A stretch of DNA of 64,000 nucleotides from Pterois miles (lineage: Eukaryota > Chordata > Actinopteri > Perciformes > Scorpaenidae), in assembly GCA_947000775.1 (NCBI GenBank), contig CAMQGK010000341.1, positions 10,207,501 to 10,271,500 on the forward strand. Reading direction: 5' to 3'. The notes under the pieces are model-generated. The model had not been told where the DNA came from. It saw nothing but the letters and a program-made list of their open reading frames with translations, and made no database searches. Within the stretch, counting starts at the first letter, position 1, and each line of letters begins with the position of its first letter. Positions 27,065 to 39,112 of this stretch are shown piece by piece. Made by a program: the position numbers and the translations under genes.

Positions 27065-27670
27065 ATACACCAAGCTGAGGGTCGGCCGACAGACAGTTTG
27101 GGGCTGTCGGTGAGCGTCTGTTGGCTTGGTTTTTTTCAGTGTGTCCTATACCTTTAGCTCTACTCTACCCGTGTTGGAGGCTTTTTGGCCGATTCAGCAT
27201 GTTGAATTGGCAGCGGAGCCCGTCGCTGAGAGAAATCACTCTGATTGGCTGTTAAGCTTTAACAAATCAGTGCTAAAAAAGAGAAACAGAAGTGAGGAAA
27301 CAAACCAATGAGTAAAGTCAATAGGAAAAACACAGAGTGCTCTTCTCATTTTTCATCATCTCATCTGATCATTCCAATACATGGATTTTCATAACGACAT
27401 GGCCATCTGGAATGAAGCTAAGTGGTGAGTGAGTATCATAACAACAGCTTGTATATCTGTAGTCCTCGGTCTCCTGGTTTCCCTTTATGAATGACAAATA
27501 CAGACTACTGTAACCTGCTGGCGTGGAGAACTTAAGTGGTTGTTGGCCGTTGGCTGTAGTCTTTGTGGTGTGTTTGAGTGCAACTTTTTGGTCAAGACAA
27601 AGGTGACGTGGGGCAACTCAACGGTTAGCCTTCGTTGCCACGAGTTCTTTGATGTCGGGTTGGTGTGTTT
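27065..27670. mobile_element. Probable non-autonomous DNA transposon with ACACCAA ends
   Basis: The left end contains ACACCAAGCTGAGGGTCGG and the right end GATGTCGGGTTGGTGTGTT, imperfect inverted repeats about 600 bp apart. The interior is non-coding. It resembles a common interspersed fish repeat. The ends are approximate and the superfamily was not determined. Confidence 0.5.
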
Positions 27671-28492
27671 GGGTCTTTCGTCAAAGGAGCCCGGTGGCTT
27701 TGAAAAGACCAGATAAAGGGCTGTCTGATGAGGGTGTAAAGCAGTGAAAATATTATAAATATAGCGTACACTTAAACAGATATTGATTTTTTAGGTGGTT
27801 AAAACACATTTTGCATCAGTACATGGCTTTACTTCTGTGCTGGTACTCCAGTCAGTTTCTTTAGTGTCTTTAAAAAGAGATTTAAAAAGGAGGAAAAGAC
27901 AAACTTAATTAATTAGGTATACGTATTTTCCAAATCTACACATGACGAATTCAGTGATGCAAAGGAAACACCACGCACGTCGACTCCTCATGTTTCCATT
28001 GCTGCAGCACTATTCACGCAAGCAGGCACGACTCTGTGCTTGAAGGTGATGCTGTTCTTGGCCCTGAACTTACAACTCATGTCATGTGTTTGCCAGCATA
28101 ATAGCAGCCACACTGACAATCGAGTTATTTCAAAAGCTGCTTCTTAAAAAAGATGTTGTGTTGACTATTGCTACTCAAAGTCACTGAGTAATGGCTAGAC
28201 TGGGTAAAAGCTAATCTGGACACTTGCACTCAACCCAGATGACTTCTGTAGCTTGCAAGACTGTTTATTCTAGTAATATAACAATACAACAAACAATAAC
28301 TTGTGCATGGCTGCGCATGGCTGTGTGCTCATCCTGATCTCAAATCACTCCACCTGTCCTGGGGAGCTCACCTATATGCCTTCCTGCACCGGACACCACC
28401 CAGTGTTCAAAGGAACTACAACAAAGAAAACAAACAATCCATACGACTGTAACAAGACGAATACTTGAATTTCAAACTAAAGGATGAGCTTT

Positions 28493-29215
28493 ACTAATCC
28501 ATCCACGGTACTAACAAGTCAGCTAGCTTCTGACTCCGGTAGGGGGTTCACCAGAGTGGACATATGCCACCCCTCTGGCCCGGCACTGATTGGCTCTTGT
28601 TAATGGATGTGGATGCCGCATTGAGTAGGGTTATTTTACACTGCTGCTTACTTACTTGCTGCTCTCTGCATCTGGTAAACTCAACAGACTCAAAATGAGG
28701 CCACTACACACATTGTGTTGTTACAGGTCAGGTCACTTGAGATTAAACACACACAAGTAAAGGTCTTAATCCAGTATGATCCCAGTGACTTAGTGTAATA
28801 TATACGTAAATGTGGGCAAATTGTTGCATGATCATCAGGTGGTAAATAAAAGCCAGTAGGAACAAAAATCAGTCCTGTTCTTAGACATATTATGCTTTAC
28901 TCTCCTCAAATCTGTGTTGCTGATAACACTGGTTCCACCTCCGGGGGTTTAATCTCAAAGCAACCTGAGCTGTAACGACACAGTTTGTTACAGTTAGTGG
29001 CTTCGTTTTGTGTGTGTTGTTAACGTTACCTGATGCAGAAAGCAGTACGTAAGCAGCAGAGGAAAATAACACTCTTCTACTCAATGTAGGATCCACGTCA
29101 TCAGTCAGTGAGAGCCAATCGGTGGTGGGCCAGAGGAGCGGCACATGCCCCTGCTGGTGAACGCCCTGCCAGAGTCAGAAGCTAGTTGACTTGTTAGTAC
29201 CATGGATGGATTACT
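28493..29215. repeat. Large imperfect palindrome (foldback), arms about 260 bp
   Basis: The left arm (28,493-28,750) reads in order ACTAATCCATCC, CTAGCTTCTGACTC, TCTGGCCC, GATTGGCTCT, CATTGAGTAG, CTGCTGCTTAC and GAGATTAAAC. The right arm (28,948-29,215) carries the reverse complement of the same words in the reverse order, with substitutions and small gaps. About 200 bp separate the arms. It is best explained as two diverged copies of one element inserted head-to-head, or as a foldback transposon. The 84-codon frame on the minus strand within the right arm is not called as a gene. Confidence 0.8.
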
Positions 29216-30733
29216 GAGGCACAGGCCCAATGCCCCTGGACTACAGCCTCTGCATGAAGTGACTTTGAAGATTTCTTGTCGGAAAGTCAGTTAAACAACT
29301 ACAGACACAAACAGTTTTGCGCCTCTTTCAGTCTATGTGTCTTCTTGGTCCTATGTTGGAGGGTCTTTTACATGTCAGTGTCCATTGTCTCATAATCTGT
29401 GACTGTGGTCTTACAAACAGCATTTTATATATTAATAATAAAATAATAATATATATTTGTATTAAGTTGTTGTTTTATATGTAGTATTATTTGATTTATT
29501 ATTCCAGATGTTTACTTTATTTAGACTCGATAGTGTTTTCTTTTGCTAGTGATTTTTTTTAGTTTAATGATTTTCTTGTTTGGTAGCCATATTTAGTTTG
29601 TTGCATAATTAGTATTTTGTTTTCTTTGTTTATGAATTGGGTAAAACTTCTGGTCACCTGCTGTCATATAGGTAGATAGGCAGGTAGGACCAGCATGCTC
29701 CTGGGTGGGCTTGTGATTTTTTACCAGAACAAGAGAGGGAGCAATGTTTTCTTTGTGCTTCGTTTGCTTGCATTTTTTTGATAAATAAATCATCAGAAAC
29801 ACATACATTTTGCATGGACAATAGACTATTTTGCCTGCGTAAACTATATATCCATGGTGGCCCTTTGATTTAAGTTTGATTTAGATTTTTCCGACAAAAT
29901 GGCCACTACACAGCTATACTGATATTGTCTCATATTAGAATATATATTATATTATAATATTACATATATTATATATTATAAGTTGTTTATTTACAGAATG
30001 TGCTATTCTATTCTGCTATATTTACCAGTGGATAATGAACATGGAGTGGTTGTTCTGTGCTGCGGGGTTATTTGTATCCACAGTATTGAGCAGAAGTTTA
30101 TTTTTACTTTCTCTGTGTACATAAAAAGGCCCATTAGCATGCCGGACCCCTGGGTGCACACCAGGAACACCATCATAGTATCCCTCTGAACTCACACAAT
30201 ACATTATCAATAAATCAACCCCACCTTTACAGCTGGACTGGAAACAGTAGGTGAACCGCCATTCATATGTGTATAATGCAGTTTAAGAATCAACAGGTGA
30301 TGACAGACTTACTTAACCAACCATGCCTCTACAACTCTGATGCCACAGTTTCTATACTTCCTTCATGTAGCTGACAATGAGTCTGTTCTGCAACTAAACC
30401 TGATGTCACACAAGTGACTCCACTGAGGACTGATGAGAGATTATAAAAAGTAATCCACAGCAACACACAAGGTTGATTTCTGGGGATCGAAGTACTTATT
30501 TCAGTGGAGAGGTTATTACATGGAAAGTCGGTCACATCACTGAGCAGGTTTAATACTATATGAGTTAAATGGGTTAACACAGCAGCTATAGTGGCTGTGC
30601 ATCACCCAAGTGTCTCTGACTTTGCAATAAACCTGTGATTCCCACTCAGAAATGATATGGAGAAATTCAATTCATCAAACAGTCCCTGACGGCAACACAG
30701 TTCACCTTTCACACTGTCATTTCTGACTCCTAC

Positions 30734-30806
30734 CTTGGTCGCTGCATCCTGCAGGCGGAAATCCCTCAACGTCCTGGTCGTCAGGACTTTTCCGTTTCTT
30801 CGACAT
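30734..30806 (-). CDS. pde10a: pde10a first coding exon of the long isoform
   Basis: Reading leftward from the ATG at 30,806, the exon encodes MSKKRKSPDDQDVEG and nine more residues. It is 24 codons plus one base before an excellent donor, CCAAG|GTAGGAGT. From memory, the human PDE10A long isoform also begins MSKKRK, which with orientation and synteny is the basis for the call. The ATG is the first in frame after a TAG about 30 bp upstream. The lysine/arginine start could act as a short nuclear or membrane-interacting basic patch, but that is speculation. The exon ends in phase 1, whereas the shared exon is entered in phase 2, so at least one intervening exon must exist and I could not locate it. 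The surrounding DNA is CG-rich, as expected at a neuronal-gene start. Confidence 0.75.
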
Positions 30807-32540
30807 TTGCTGCTCCCTATTCCAGTGATCGATCTATCCGCCGCTGAATCGATATCTGCTGATAACGTGAGACACCTTCAACCGGCAGGATATACAACAC
30901 ATACAACAGTCTGGGGGGAGGCGAGAAGAGAAATGCGAATAAATCTCAGTCCCATTCATTCAGATCCCTTCTCTATTATGCCCTCTTTCCAGCGTGCTGT
31001 GTGCGCAAAGTTACCATGTGGTGGCCAGCCGAGCACCTGGAGACGCAGCGAGGCATGGAGCCGGTCAGCTCCTGGTTCCCGCCGTAATCGAGGATGCGTC
31101 TCCTGTTCGCGGACAGTCTGGAGTTTATTTCTCGTGACAAATGAGAAATATTTGTAGATTAAGTGATTTGTCGATCACGTGCGTCGCGGATTACGCTTGA
31201 ACCGGCTCAGATGGAAGTTGGGCACTGGAGGCAACTTGTTGATCTGCGTCTTAAGGTGGGCTGCAAGATAACGGTTTTCGTCATTTCTGATGTTTCCTGT
31301 TATTTTTTTCTTTAAATGTCAATCTAGATTTTCAACGTTGCATGAGGCGTTTTGCTTGAATGGTGCGCGGCGACGTCAGACTACAAGTCTAATCAGGCAC
31401 GGATGACGCACAGCCGACACAACGGGAACTGTTGGGTATCTTGAAGAGTATAGGCCAGTGTAAACGGAGATTATCTGGACGCGGTTTGCCCGCTAAAGTA
31501 CGCCAAAGCTCGTGTCCCTTTGGCAACATTTGAGCTGCGCACTAAGTGGCGGGTAGAAAACGCACTCCGGCTGCAACATCTGTGAAGGAGGAGAGGATTC
31601 CTCACACTGTACCACAGAAGTGGTGCGGGGGGAGCACGCGGTACGACAGCCTACCTTCTTCTCTTTTACATCACCATCACTCCAGCAGCGACGAGGAGAA
31701 AATAACACTCTATTTGTCTGTGACGCTTCTTGCGCAAAACCTCTTAATCCACATGCCAGAGTGACATAAATCGAACAATCACGCATTGTGTTATGATCAC
31801 CAGTCTTGGACTAACCGGGCTGCTTTTCACATCAATGTGCGGGAGCCACAGAGCAACTTGAGAATAAGCTGTGAATAAATGCAGCACGGGAGTCGTGGTG
31901 GTGTTGCGCGTATAGGCTAGCATAGAGGAGGCAATGACGCCACCGGTCTGGCTTTTACAAATTGCTTGATGGTAGTTTCCCATCCGGTCGACTCAGCCCT
32001 GAATGATAGAGAGTAAAAAAACGTGCTTCTCTTTCACTATAACACAACAACTGTGCGCGCATTCAAGACATCCACTTGGATAAAACTGCACAGCTACTCA
32101 GATTATCACTGACGTTCACACATTCATTTTTCTTTCACAGATGGATGCCTGACACCAGTTGAGCAACTCCTCCTCCTCCACTCTTCATTCTCTCATATGC
32201 TGATTTATTTATGAACACTCTCGGGTCAGGGGATCATATTCCACTTACTACATCTGGTTTAGATTTCCAGGGCAGCACCTATACTGTTTCTCCAAAATGT
32301 GTCACTTGGATGTAAGGGCAAATAGTTTAGAAATTAAAAAGCTGATTTTTTTGTGCGTCCCTATGCGCACATCCGCGGCGGGTTTCTCGCACTGAGCTAC
32401 AGTTGCATTCATGCCAATGACGCTGGTATTTCGTGGTATTTTCTGAAGGCAAACACGCCCCCCCCCCCCCCCCCCCCTCTCTCTCTCTGGCTCCCCCTCC
32501 CTCCCATCCCTCATTCACTGCAGCTACTGACGTCAAGACA
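30807..32540 (-). promoter_or_regulatory. CG-rich promoter region of the long pde10a isoform
   Basis: From about 30,750 to 32,000 the sequence is visibly denser in CG dinucleotides than its flanks, typical of an unmethylated promoter. A perfect CRE, TGACGTCA, lies at 32,528-32,535, and a GACGTCA partial site near 31,373. The 140-codon plus-strand frame at 30,735-31,157 overlaps the antisense of the first exon and looks like a CG-rich chance frame. CpG counts were judged by eye, not computed. Confidence 0.55.
32459..32488. repeat. Poly-C tract followed by (CT)n
   Basis: About 19 consecutive C residues then about six CT units, upstream of the long-isoform pde10a promoter. The G-rich complementary strand could form non-B DNA. 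Assembly length here is unreliable. Confidence 0.9.
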
Positions 32541-34241
32541 TGCTTGCGTCAATGCTCTCTGCTTTGACAGAGAGCTTTTTTTCATTGGGATCATAATAGG
32601 ATTATTAGGCTTAGAGAAATACCCTGCCTTCATGGCTTTTTAGATTCTTTTTGGATAGATGTCCCATTATCTTTTCTCGCTTTATACAATATTTATTATA
32701 GTAAGAAAATGACATATAATTGGCTCTTAAAGCAGATCACAAGCTGAATGATTGTATACCATTCTGCAGTACGATGATGATGCTTTTTCCTTCAGTGCCT
32801 CTATTATGTTTGCGATAGTTTATAACTGGCATAAACCTTGAAAGAACCTTATAAAACGCCAAGACAAATAGTGTTTAAAGGCATGAATCTGCACAAAAAT
32901 GAAATCCCCTTTTTGGTATTATCCTGTCAGTGTTGATTGATTTGATGCTGATATGCAGTAATACTCAGTTTAAAGCCATTAGACACACACAATAGTATAC
33001 ACATAAAGTGTAACCGTAGAGACAGAGGCCATTTCATCCACTAGTGAGATGCAGTTGTGTATTCGATTTAGCGGATTAGATGTCTGTTCCTTCCTGCCAG
33101 TCTGAGGTTGCTACTTGTACAAGGGGGAGGATGTCATGATGTCCTTAGACACTGACCTTGATCTTCTGGGCTGAATGGGCTCTTGTGCCTGTTGACTGGC
33201 CTTGCTTCTCTCCAGCCACAATGCCTTTCTTTACACTTTCCCAGCTCAACCGCTCTGCACTTTGTGTCACTCTGTATCTTAATATTGAAACACCATCTGT
33301 ACTCTACACATATTACCGTTGTTGACTATTGTCTTTAAGATACTGTGCTCTATTGTTCACCTAAAAAAAAATCAGCTTAATTAAACACAAATTTAAACTA
33401 AAAGAACAAAAAAAAGAAGAAACAAAAGGTCATAATTTCACAATAAAATCTCCAGTTGCACAAATGGAGGTGAATGGAATCTTGCATAGAAACCGACTGA
33501 TTTTTTTTTAAATTAAATTTTAAAGAACAATGGTTGTTCTGTACTCTGTGACTTGGATTGTTGCCCTGACCTCAACAGCGATCTAATATGCATGATATTT
33601 TCCAATCTATACTGAAAAGCTCATTCACAGTTAACACATGTTTTGTAGCAAAACATCAACAGCTGTACCCTGTTTGGCTGAATTCAAAGTGTGAATCCAA
33701 ACAATAGCAAACATCTGACAATCTGATTCTTTGAGTTATCTGACTTCCTGTCACGCAGAAGAAGTTCTTGAGTCGAGGATCTGTCTTTTCCCCTTGCTGT
33801 AAATGTGCCCCTCATGCCCCTTCCCACCCGTCAATCAATCACGTAATTTAAATATCAATATGACAGCATCCTCAGCTGATTAGACTGTTATCAGGTCATT
33901 AAATGTGTATTATAAGTGGTTATAAGCCTCATAGATGTGGGTCAATAGGGGCCTGCTACACCTACTAGTAGAGTTTATTATCCATTCACATAATCAATCA
34001 CCAAAATACAAAACAAAAAAGAAAACAACAGTGACTTCTAGCGATGGTAGTAATTATGGAAGGAGCAGAAGCGGCAGGCAGGTGCCGTAGTATAGACAGC
34101 GTTAATCTCCAGATAGGGTGGAGGTCGGGGATGATGGATGAGTTTTCACCCAGAAGGCTGGGGTTTGCATCCCATGTGAAACCAGCAACAGGTAGCTGTC
34201 TTTGTGCTTGCAAGTGTTAAGTTTCACTTTCACTTTTGAAA

Positions 34242-34594
34242 GTCATTCATTCATCGTCAACCGCTTATCCCGTTAGGGGGGCTGGAGCCGATCCCAGCTA
34301 GCATTGGGCGAAGGCGGGGTTCACCCTGGACAGGTCGCCAGTCCATCGCAGGGCACATAGACACAGACAACATATAGACAGACAACCATTCACGCTCACA
34401 TCCACACCTACGGGCAATTTATAGTCATCAATTAACCTAAATTGCATGTTTTTGGACGGTGGGAGGAAGCCGGAGTACCCGGAGAAAACCCACGCTTACA
34501 CGGGGAGAACATATAAACTCCACACAGAAGAGTCCCAAGCCAGAATCGAACCTGCGACCCTCTTGCTGTACCACTACACCACCGTGCAGCCCCC
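34242..34594 (-). mobile_element. tRNA-derived SINE with 11-bp target-site duplication
   Basis: Read on the minus strand, the element begins GGGGCTGCACGGTGGTGTAG. It has a pol III A-box-like TGGTGTAGTGG and a B box GGTTCGATTCT, followed by the fish-specific body (CGCAGGGC, GACCTGTCCAGGGTGAACCC in either orientation) and a GAATGAATGA tail. The 11-bp direct repeat CACTTTTGAAA flanks it at 34,231-34,241 and 34,595-34,605. The clear duplication shows an intact retroposition event. Confidence 0.88.
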
Positions 34595-34768
34595 CACTTT
34601 TGAAATGTACGTAGTTATTATAAGCCAAAACACAATGTTTTTCCCTTAACTAAACTAAGTAGTTTTGTTGCCTAAATATAAAGAAGTTTTAGTTTTATTG
34701 CTTAAACCTTTAAAAAGGATTGTGTTCAAAATGTTTCATGCAGTTTTACGTGTTAAAGCATGTTGGCT

Positions 34769-34950
34769 TTAAAGGTCCAGAGTGTAGTATCTGGTGGTAT
34801 CTAGAGGTGAAGTAAGGAGACTGCAACCAACTGAAGCCTCTCCCATGCGAGAGCGACAGTGGCTGACACAAAAACACGAATGGCTCGCTCTGGAGCCATT
34901 TGGAGCAGAACCAGTGGGTAGAGTGTGTGTCGGTGGGAAGTGAGTGGTGA

Positions 34951-35029
<79 letters not shown>

Positions 35030-35301
35030 GCGGTGACGGGAGCGAGTAACGTTATTGACTCCGGCCCAAGCAGGATAAGTTAACACAGTCTGGTTTGTCC
35101 ATTCTGGGCTACAGTCGAAACATGGTGGTGCAGCATCATGGACTGTGGAGAGAGGACCAGCTCCCTATACAGATATAAACGGCTCATTCTAAGGTAACAG
35201 AAAAAACACAGAAGTGAATATGCATTAAAGTAAACATACTTTTAATATTATATTCCATATCTGCCAGTAGATCCTCCTAATTGTTTCACACTGGTCCTTT
35301 A
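34769..35301. mobile_element. Non-autonomous DNA transposon with TTAAAGGTCCAG ends, carrying a (GA)n tract
   Basis: The ends TTAAAGGTCCAGAGTGTA and TTCACACTGGTCCTTTAA form terminal inverted repeats. Flanking GTTGGCTT and TTTGGCTT are a 7-of-8 match, a likely 8-bp duplication of hAT type. The interior is the familiar fish sequence that includes GAATGGCTCGCTCTGGAG. A GA microsatellite of about 37 units occupies 34,953-35,027. Confidence 0.75.
34953..35027. repeat. (GA)n microsatellite inside a transposon
   Basis: About 37 uninterrupted GA units. As a polypurine mirror repeat it can form triplex DNA. Confidence 0.96.
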
Positions 35302-36557
35302 AGTTTGGCTTCCACTTTTATAACGTAGTAGGTGTAGTAGGCCCAAATGACCCACATCTGTTGCTTACAGCAACCATTAAGGCACATTTAATAGCCTGAT
35401 AACAGTCTAATCGAGTTGCATCATCATTAGTACAACTGAGTCTACAAACAGGAAGAAGAGTACCTCGTATCAGTGTGCTGCCAGCCATCTAGAGCTGGAT
35501 TACCTGTAAATAACTCAGATCATGGATACACTTCTCTACAACTTACCTGATCATCAGCACTTGAGGTCATATGAAGTCCACCATCGGTTACACATGCGTA
35601 TCTCCGCCATGATGTCCTTCCTGTGGCAGCATGTATCATCTGTGGAGACAGAAGTTAACCACAAATTAAAAATTGCCCACTGTGTCTTAGTAATTATTTA
35701 TGAGCATTTCATCCAGTTTACTATTAAAATCTCTATAAAGAAGATGCTTGTGAAACAGAAAACTGATGGGCGCAGCTTTCGCTGCAAAGATGGGAAGCTG
35801 GTCTGATGGGTTCACAGAATACCTTTCCCTAAATTTAGCCTCTATTGCAACACTTTGTTTCTAGCTGTGTACAGTCCACATTTAAAGTCACCCTGTGAAA
35901 CACATTGTTATGTTTAGATGTAGTTTATAGGTGGTCAAGCTTAGCATTATGAGTGCCCATAAAGGAAAATGTGACCCTTTTTCAGGTGTATCTTGTTGAT
36001 TTTGGTCAATGATGCAGTCTCCATTTAACTAAGTGAGATCTGTAGCTATCTTGCTTACAGCAAACTTAATTTTTTTAAGTTAATGATGTTAAAATATTTC
36101 TGTGAAATCATTTTTACGTAGAAAACCTTTAAATATGTGTCAGAGGTTTCAGTTCAATAATAGGGGTCAAGCATGAAAAAAAACCACTAGTATGTCGCAA
36201 GGTAATTTTCATGTCATGCCAGTACTAACAAGACTTAATAAATTTTTTCTCACCTAATTAACAACATGCATGTCTGAGCTCACATGGTGACAGGATGGTG
36301 CTAAGCAGCTGTGCACATACTTAGAAAGAAATAGAACAGTTCTGTCATTTTAATAACAAGAACACTGATAATATAATTTATCCTTGACTAAATGCCTTAA
36401 GTGAATATTTTTGCAAGTGAACAATTAATATGTTTAATTAACTTTATTTTAAATTTTATTTAGGATCAGAACGTTTCAAAGGTGTCAACTACATCTGGAC
36501 CGGATGGCTGAATCACAAGGATGCAAAAGCTTTTAGCAGTAGTATATAGATCATATA

Positions 36558-37091
36558 TGTCACAACTGTGTCAAATAGGGAAAAGACTCAAAAGCATGAC
36601 ACAGAGAGCAGGCAGGTAAAAGGTAGACAAAATCTTTACTGACAAAAAGAGGTCGGTACACGGCTGGTCAAAAAACAGGCAGGCAAACAGATCCAAAACA
36701 CTAGGCAGAGACAAGGTCAAAAAAACAGACAGAATTCAAAAAAACATGAGGAGACAATCACTAGAAAAGGACACGAGGACGCTTGCACTCAAGGTAACAC
36801 AGACAAACTGGCACAGAAGGAAAGGGAGACACACATTAAATACTAGTGAAGGGGAGTGACTGACTATGGACAGGTGAACACAATCAGGGGCGGGGAAGAC
36901 AATCAGACACAGGTGGAGGTGGATGGAAAGTAGGTCAGGAGATATCAGTCATTCAGGACGCGGGAGAAGGGGCAGGAAGTGAAGTGCTCTGAAACGAGAG
37001 GGAGAGTTAGAATACAAATAAAACAGGAAGTGCACCAATCACTGAAAAAAAAAACAAGAAAAGACATGATCCAAGATTTCACGGCGTGACA
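36558..37091. mobile_element. Dispersed repeat with TGTCAC...GTGACA ends (LTR-like)
   Basis: The block starts TGTCACAACTGTG and ends CGGCGTGACA, a short inverted terminal repeat of the TG...CA kind seen at LTR ends. The interior has words common in an abundant fish repeat (GGTCGGTACACGGC, GGCAGGCAAACAG). A solo LTR or a non-autonomous element fits. No target duplication is obvious. Confidence 0.55.
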
Positions 37092-39112
37092 ATGTAGAAA
37101 TATAAACATGCAGATATTAATTATATATGTCATTCAGGGCAGTTTAGTTTTACTGGACCACTGGAACATGCAGATACTAAATATAGACTTCATCAGTTAA
37201 AAGTGTGAAAAATATGTTTTATCCAAGTATATAATAAACTGGAGTGTATAATTTGGTCCTTTTCTGAGTAAATGCACAACACTCACAAGATCCCTGACAC
37301 AAGGTATGATCATATGTCGCCAATATCTTTTAGGAGCTGACTGTCCTCATGTCAGGGAGATGGAAATGGAAACAGAGTGAGAGGGCTAAAAGCTGTGTTG
37401 ATCTCTGGCGTTTCTCATGTGCTGGACATCTGCACACTGTCTACAGTCCCAGCAGCCAAACCCCTCCTTCAGATGTACACGGATGTAATTCCTCACCCAT
37501 GTGTAAAAAATACTTCTTCTCTACTCTCAAAAAGGGAGCAGGAGGATTTGAGTTTTTAAGCTAACGTCGCAAATTTTAACAAAAACTGTAATAACTGAAA
37601 TTATAAATAAAAACACTGAACAACCTTAATAAAATGTTTCCTTGCCATTTTCTAGTATGAATGAATATTAAGATCATACATGTTGACAGCAGTGTGTTTT
37701 TGGAAAGTCACATTTGTTTTAGTTTAAGGTGCATTTTATAATTATGTTCTATTTGTTTGGTTCTTTTTCAGCAGCTGCCGCACCAGTGAAGCTTATTTAA
37801 TCACAACCTTACCAATGTTCAACACAAAGAGAGACAAAACTAACAAACATACATACATAGGAAAACAGGAATTAGGATTTTGGGATGAGTTTTGGAGATT
37901 TTTGCCTTTAATATTTTGGGGTGGTGGTGGAGAGGTTCATAATTCAACAAAAATGGTGGTTACGACTGAACACCGTGTGATTTCTGTAGAAATGATAGAA
38001 AATTTTATCCAGAACTGCTAATGGGAATTAGACCACTGACCCAATTTTATCTCCCAAGGAACCAAAGAACAGTCAAATGAAACTGTCCCTCATGTTGCTG
38101 GGGACGTCTATTAATCTGCAGCAACCACAGAGGTCCCTGAACTGGACCACTCCTCTAGATTGTAATTTAAAAAATGCCCACTGGAGGATAGTCGATAGCC
38201 AGATAATGTATATAAAGATGAAATAAATAGGCCAGACATCTGATTGCATCTCATTGGAATCACTTGCATCTAATGTTATCAGCTGATCACTATGACCACG
38301 GTGGATGAATTTGAACAACTTAAACAACAAGAGCAGTGTGGTGTGCAATGGGCAACTGGAAGTAAAATACATTCAAGTTTTTACTATCATGTAGATGGCC
38401 TCAAGAACAGCCCATTGACAGACCTTGATATGTTTTTTAATGATATAGAAAGTTGTGTATCGTCTGCATAGCAGAATATTGACATTATATGGAGCATAAC
38501 ATCTCAAACAGTGTCACTGTGGTACAAAAACTCATTTACCTATTTAGATGGTAAACCTCAATTACTTTCTCATTTACACTATAAACAATGTTTAAAATCA
38601 TTTAACATTTTTCAACTGTACGTTGTTGTTTACTGCTGTGGATATCAAGGAGCTATGCTTAATATAAGCAGTTTAAATGGATTTTGGTTGACAAACATTA
38701 AATATATATATTTTTTCTGGTTTGCTGATCAAAAACATTTGCTGAATTCAAGGAGAAATTTCAACCATAGAGAAACATATCCATTTAAGGTTTAGTTTTA
38801 GTTAAAAACATATAGAATCTCTCATTGATTTATTGAGACTAAAGCACATTTTTAAAGGTTACTTGAAAAACTCAAAGTCTCTGTAGATTCTTATGTCTAC
38901 CAATTAAGAGGTGAAAAAAATCTCTTAATTAATTCAAGATTAAGTCAAGTGCTCCAAACCTAAAAACAGTCTTTTGCCTGTGAAATTTGATTTGGAAACA
39001 AATAAAACCTTTTTAATTTGGGGTTGCATTTTCTCTTAAGTCCCAGCAGATCAAACATCCTGCAGATGTCATTTCATCACCACATTTCTCCAAACTTTCA
39101 GAGCCACTTCTA

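Larger units (their letters stand above)
32541..39112. other. Intergenic region between pde10a and Brachyury
   Basis: I see no protein-coding exon. The stretch contains a SINE (34,242-34,594), a TIR element with a GA microsatellite (34,769-35,301), a further dispersed element (36,558-37,091) and AT-rich DNA. Possible leftward polyadenylation signals for Brachyury are ATTAAA (complement at 39,013-39,018) and AATAAA (complement at 38,829-38,834). Confidence 0.7.

Noticed and set aside
30735..31157. 140-codon plus-strand frame in the CG-rich region
   Set aside because: It is antisense to the pde10a first exon and its 5' flank. CG-rich promoters often hold chance frames and it shows no domain.
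31211..31255. Plus-strand ATG followed by 15 codons and an AAG|GTGGGC donor
   Set aside because: It looked like a first coding exon but sits in the leftward pde10a promoter. It is short, has no known counterpart and could arise by chance. A divergent non-coding transcript remains possible.
34769..35086. 105-codon frame with Ser-Leu repeats
   Set aside because: It is the GA tract of a transposon read on the minus strand.
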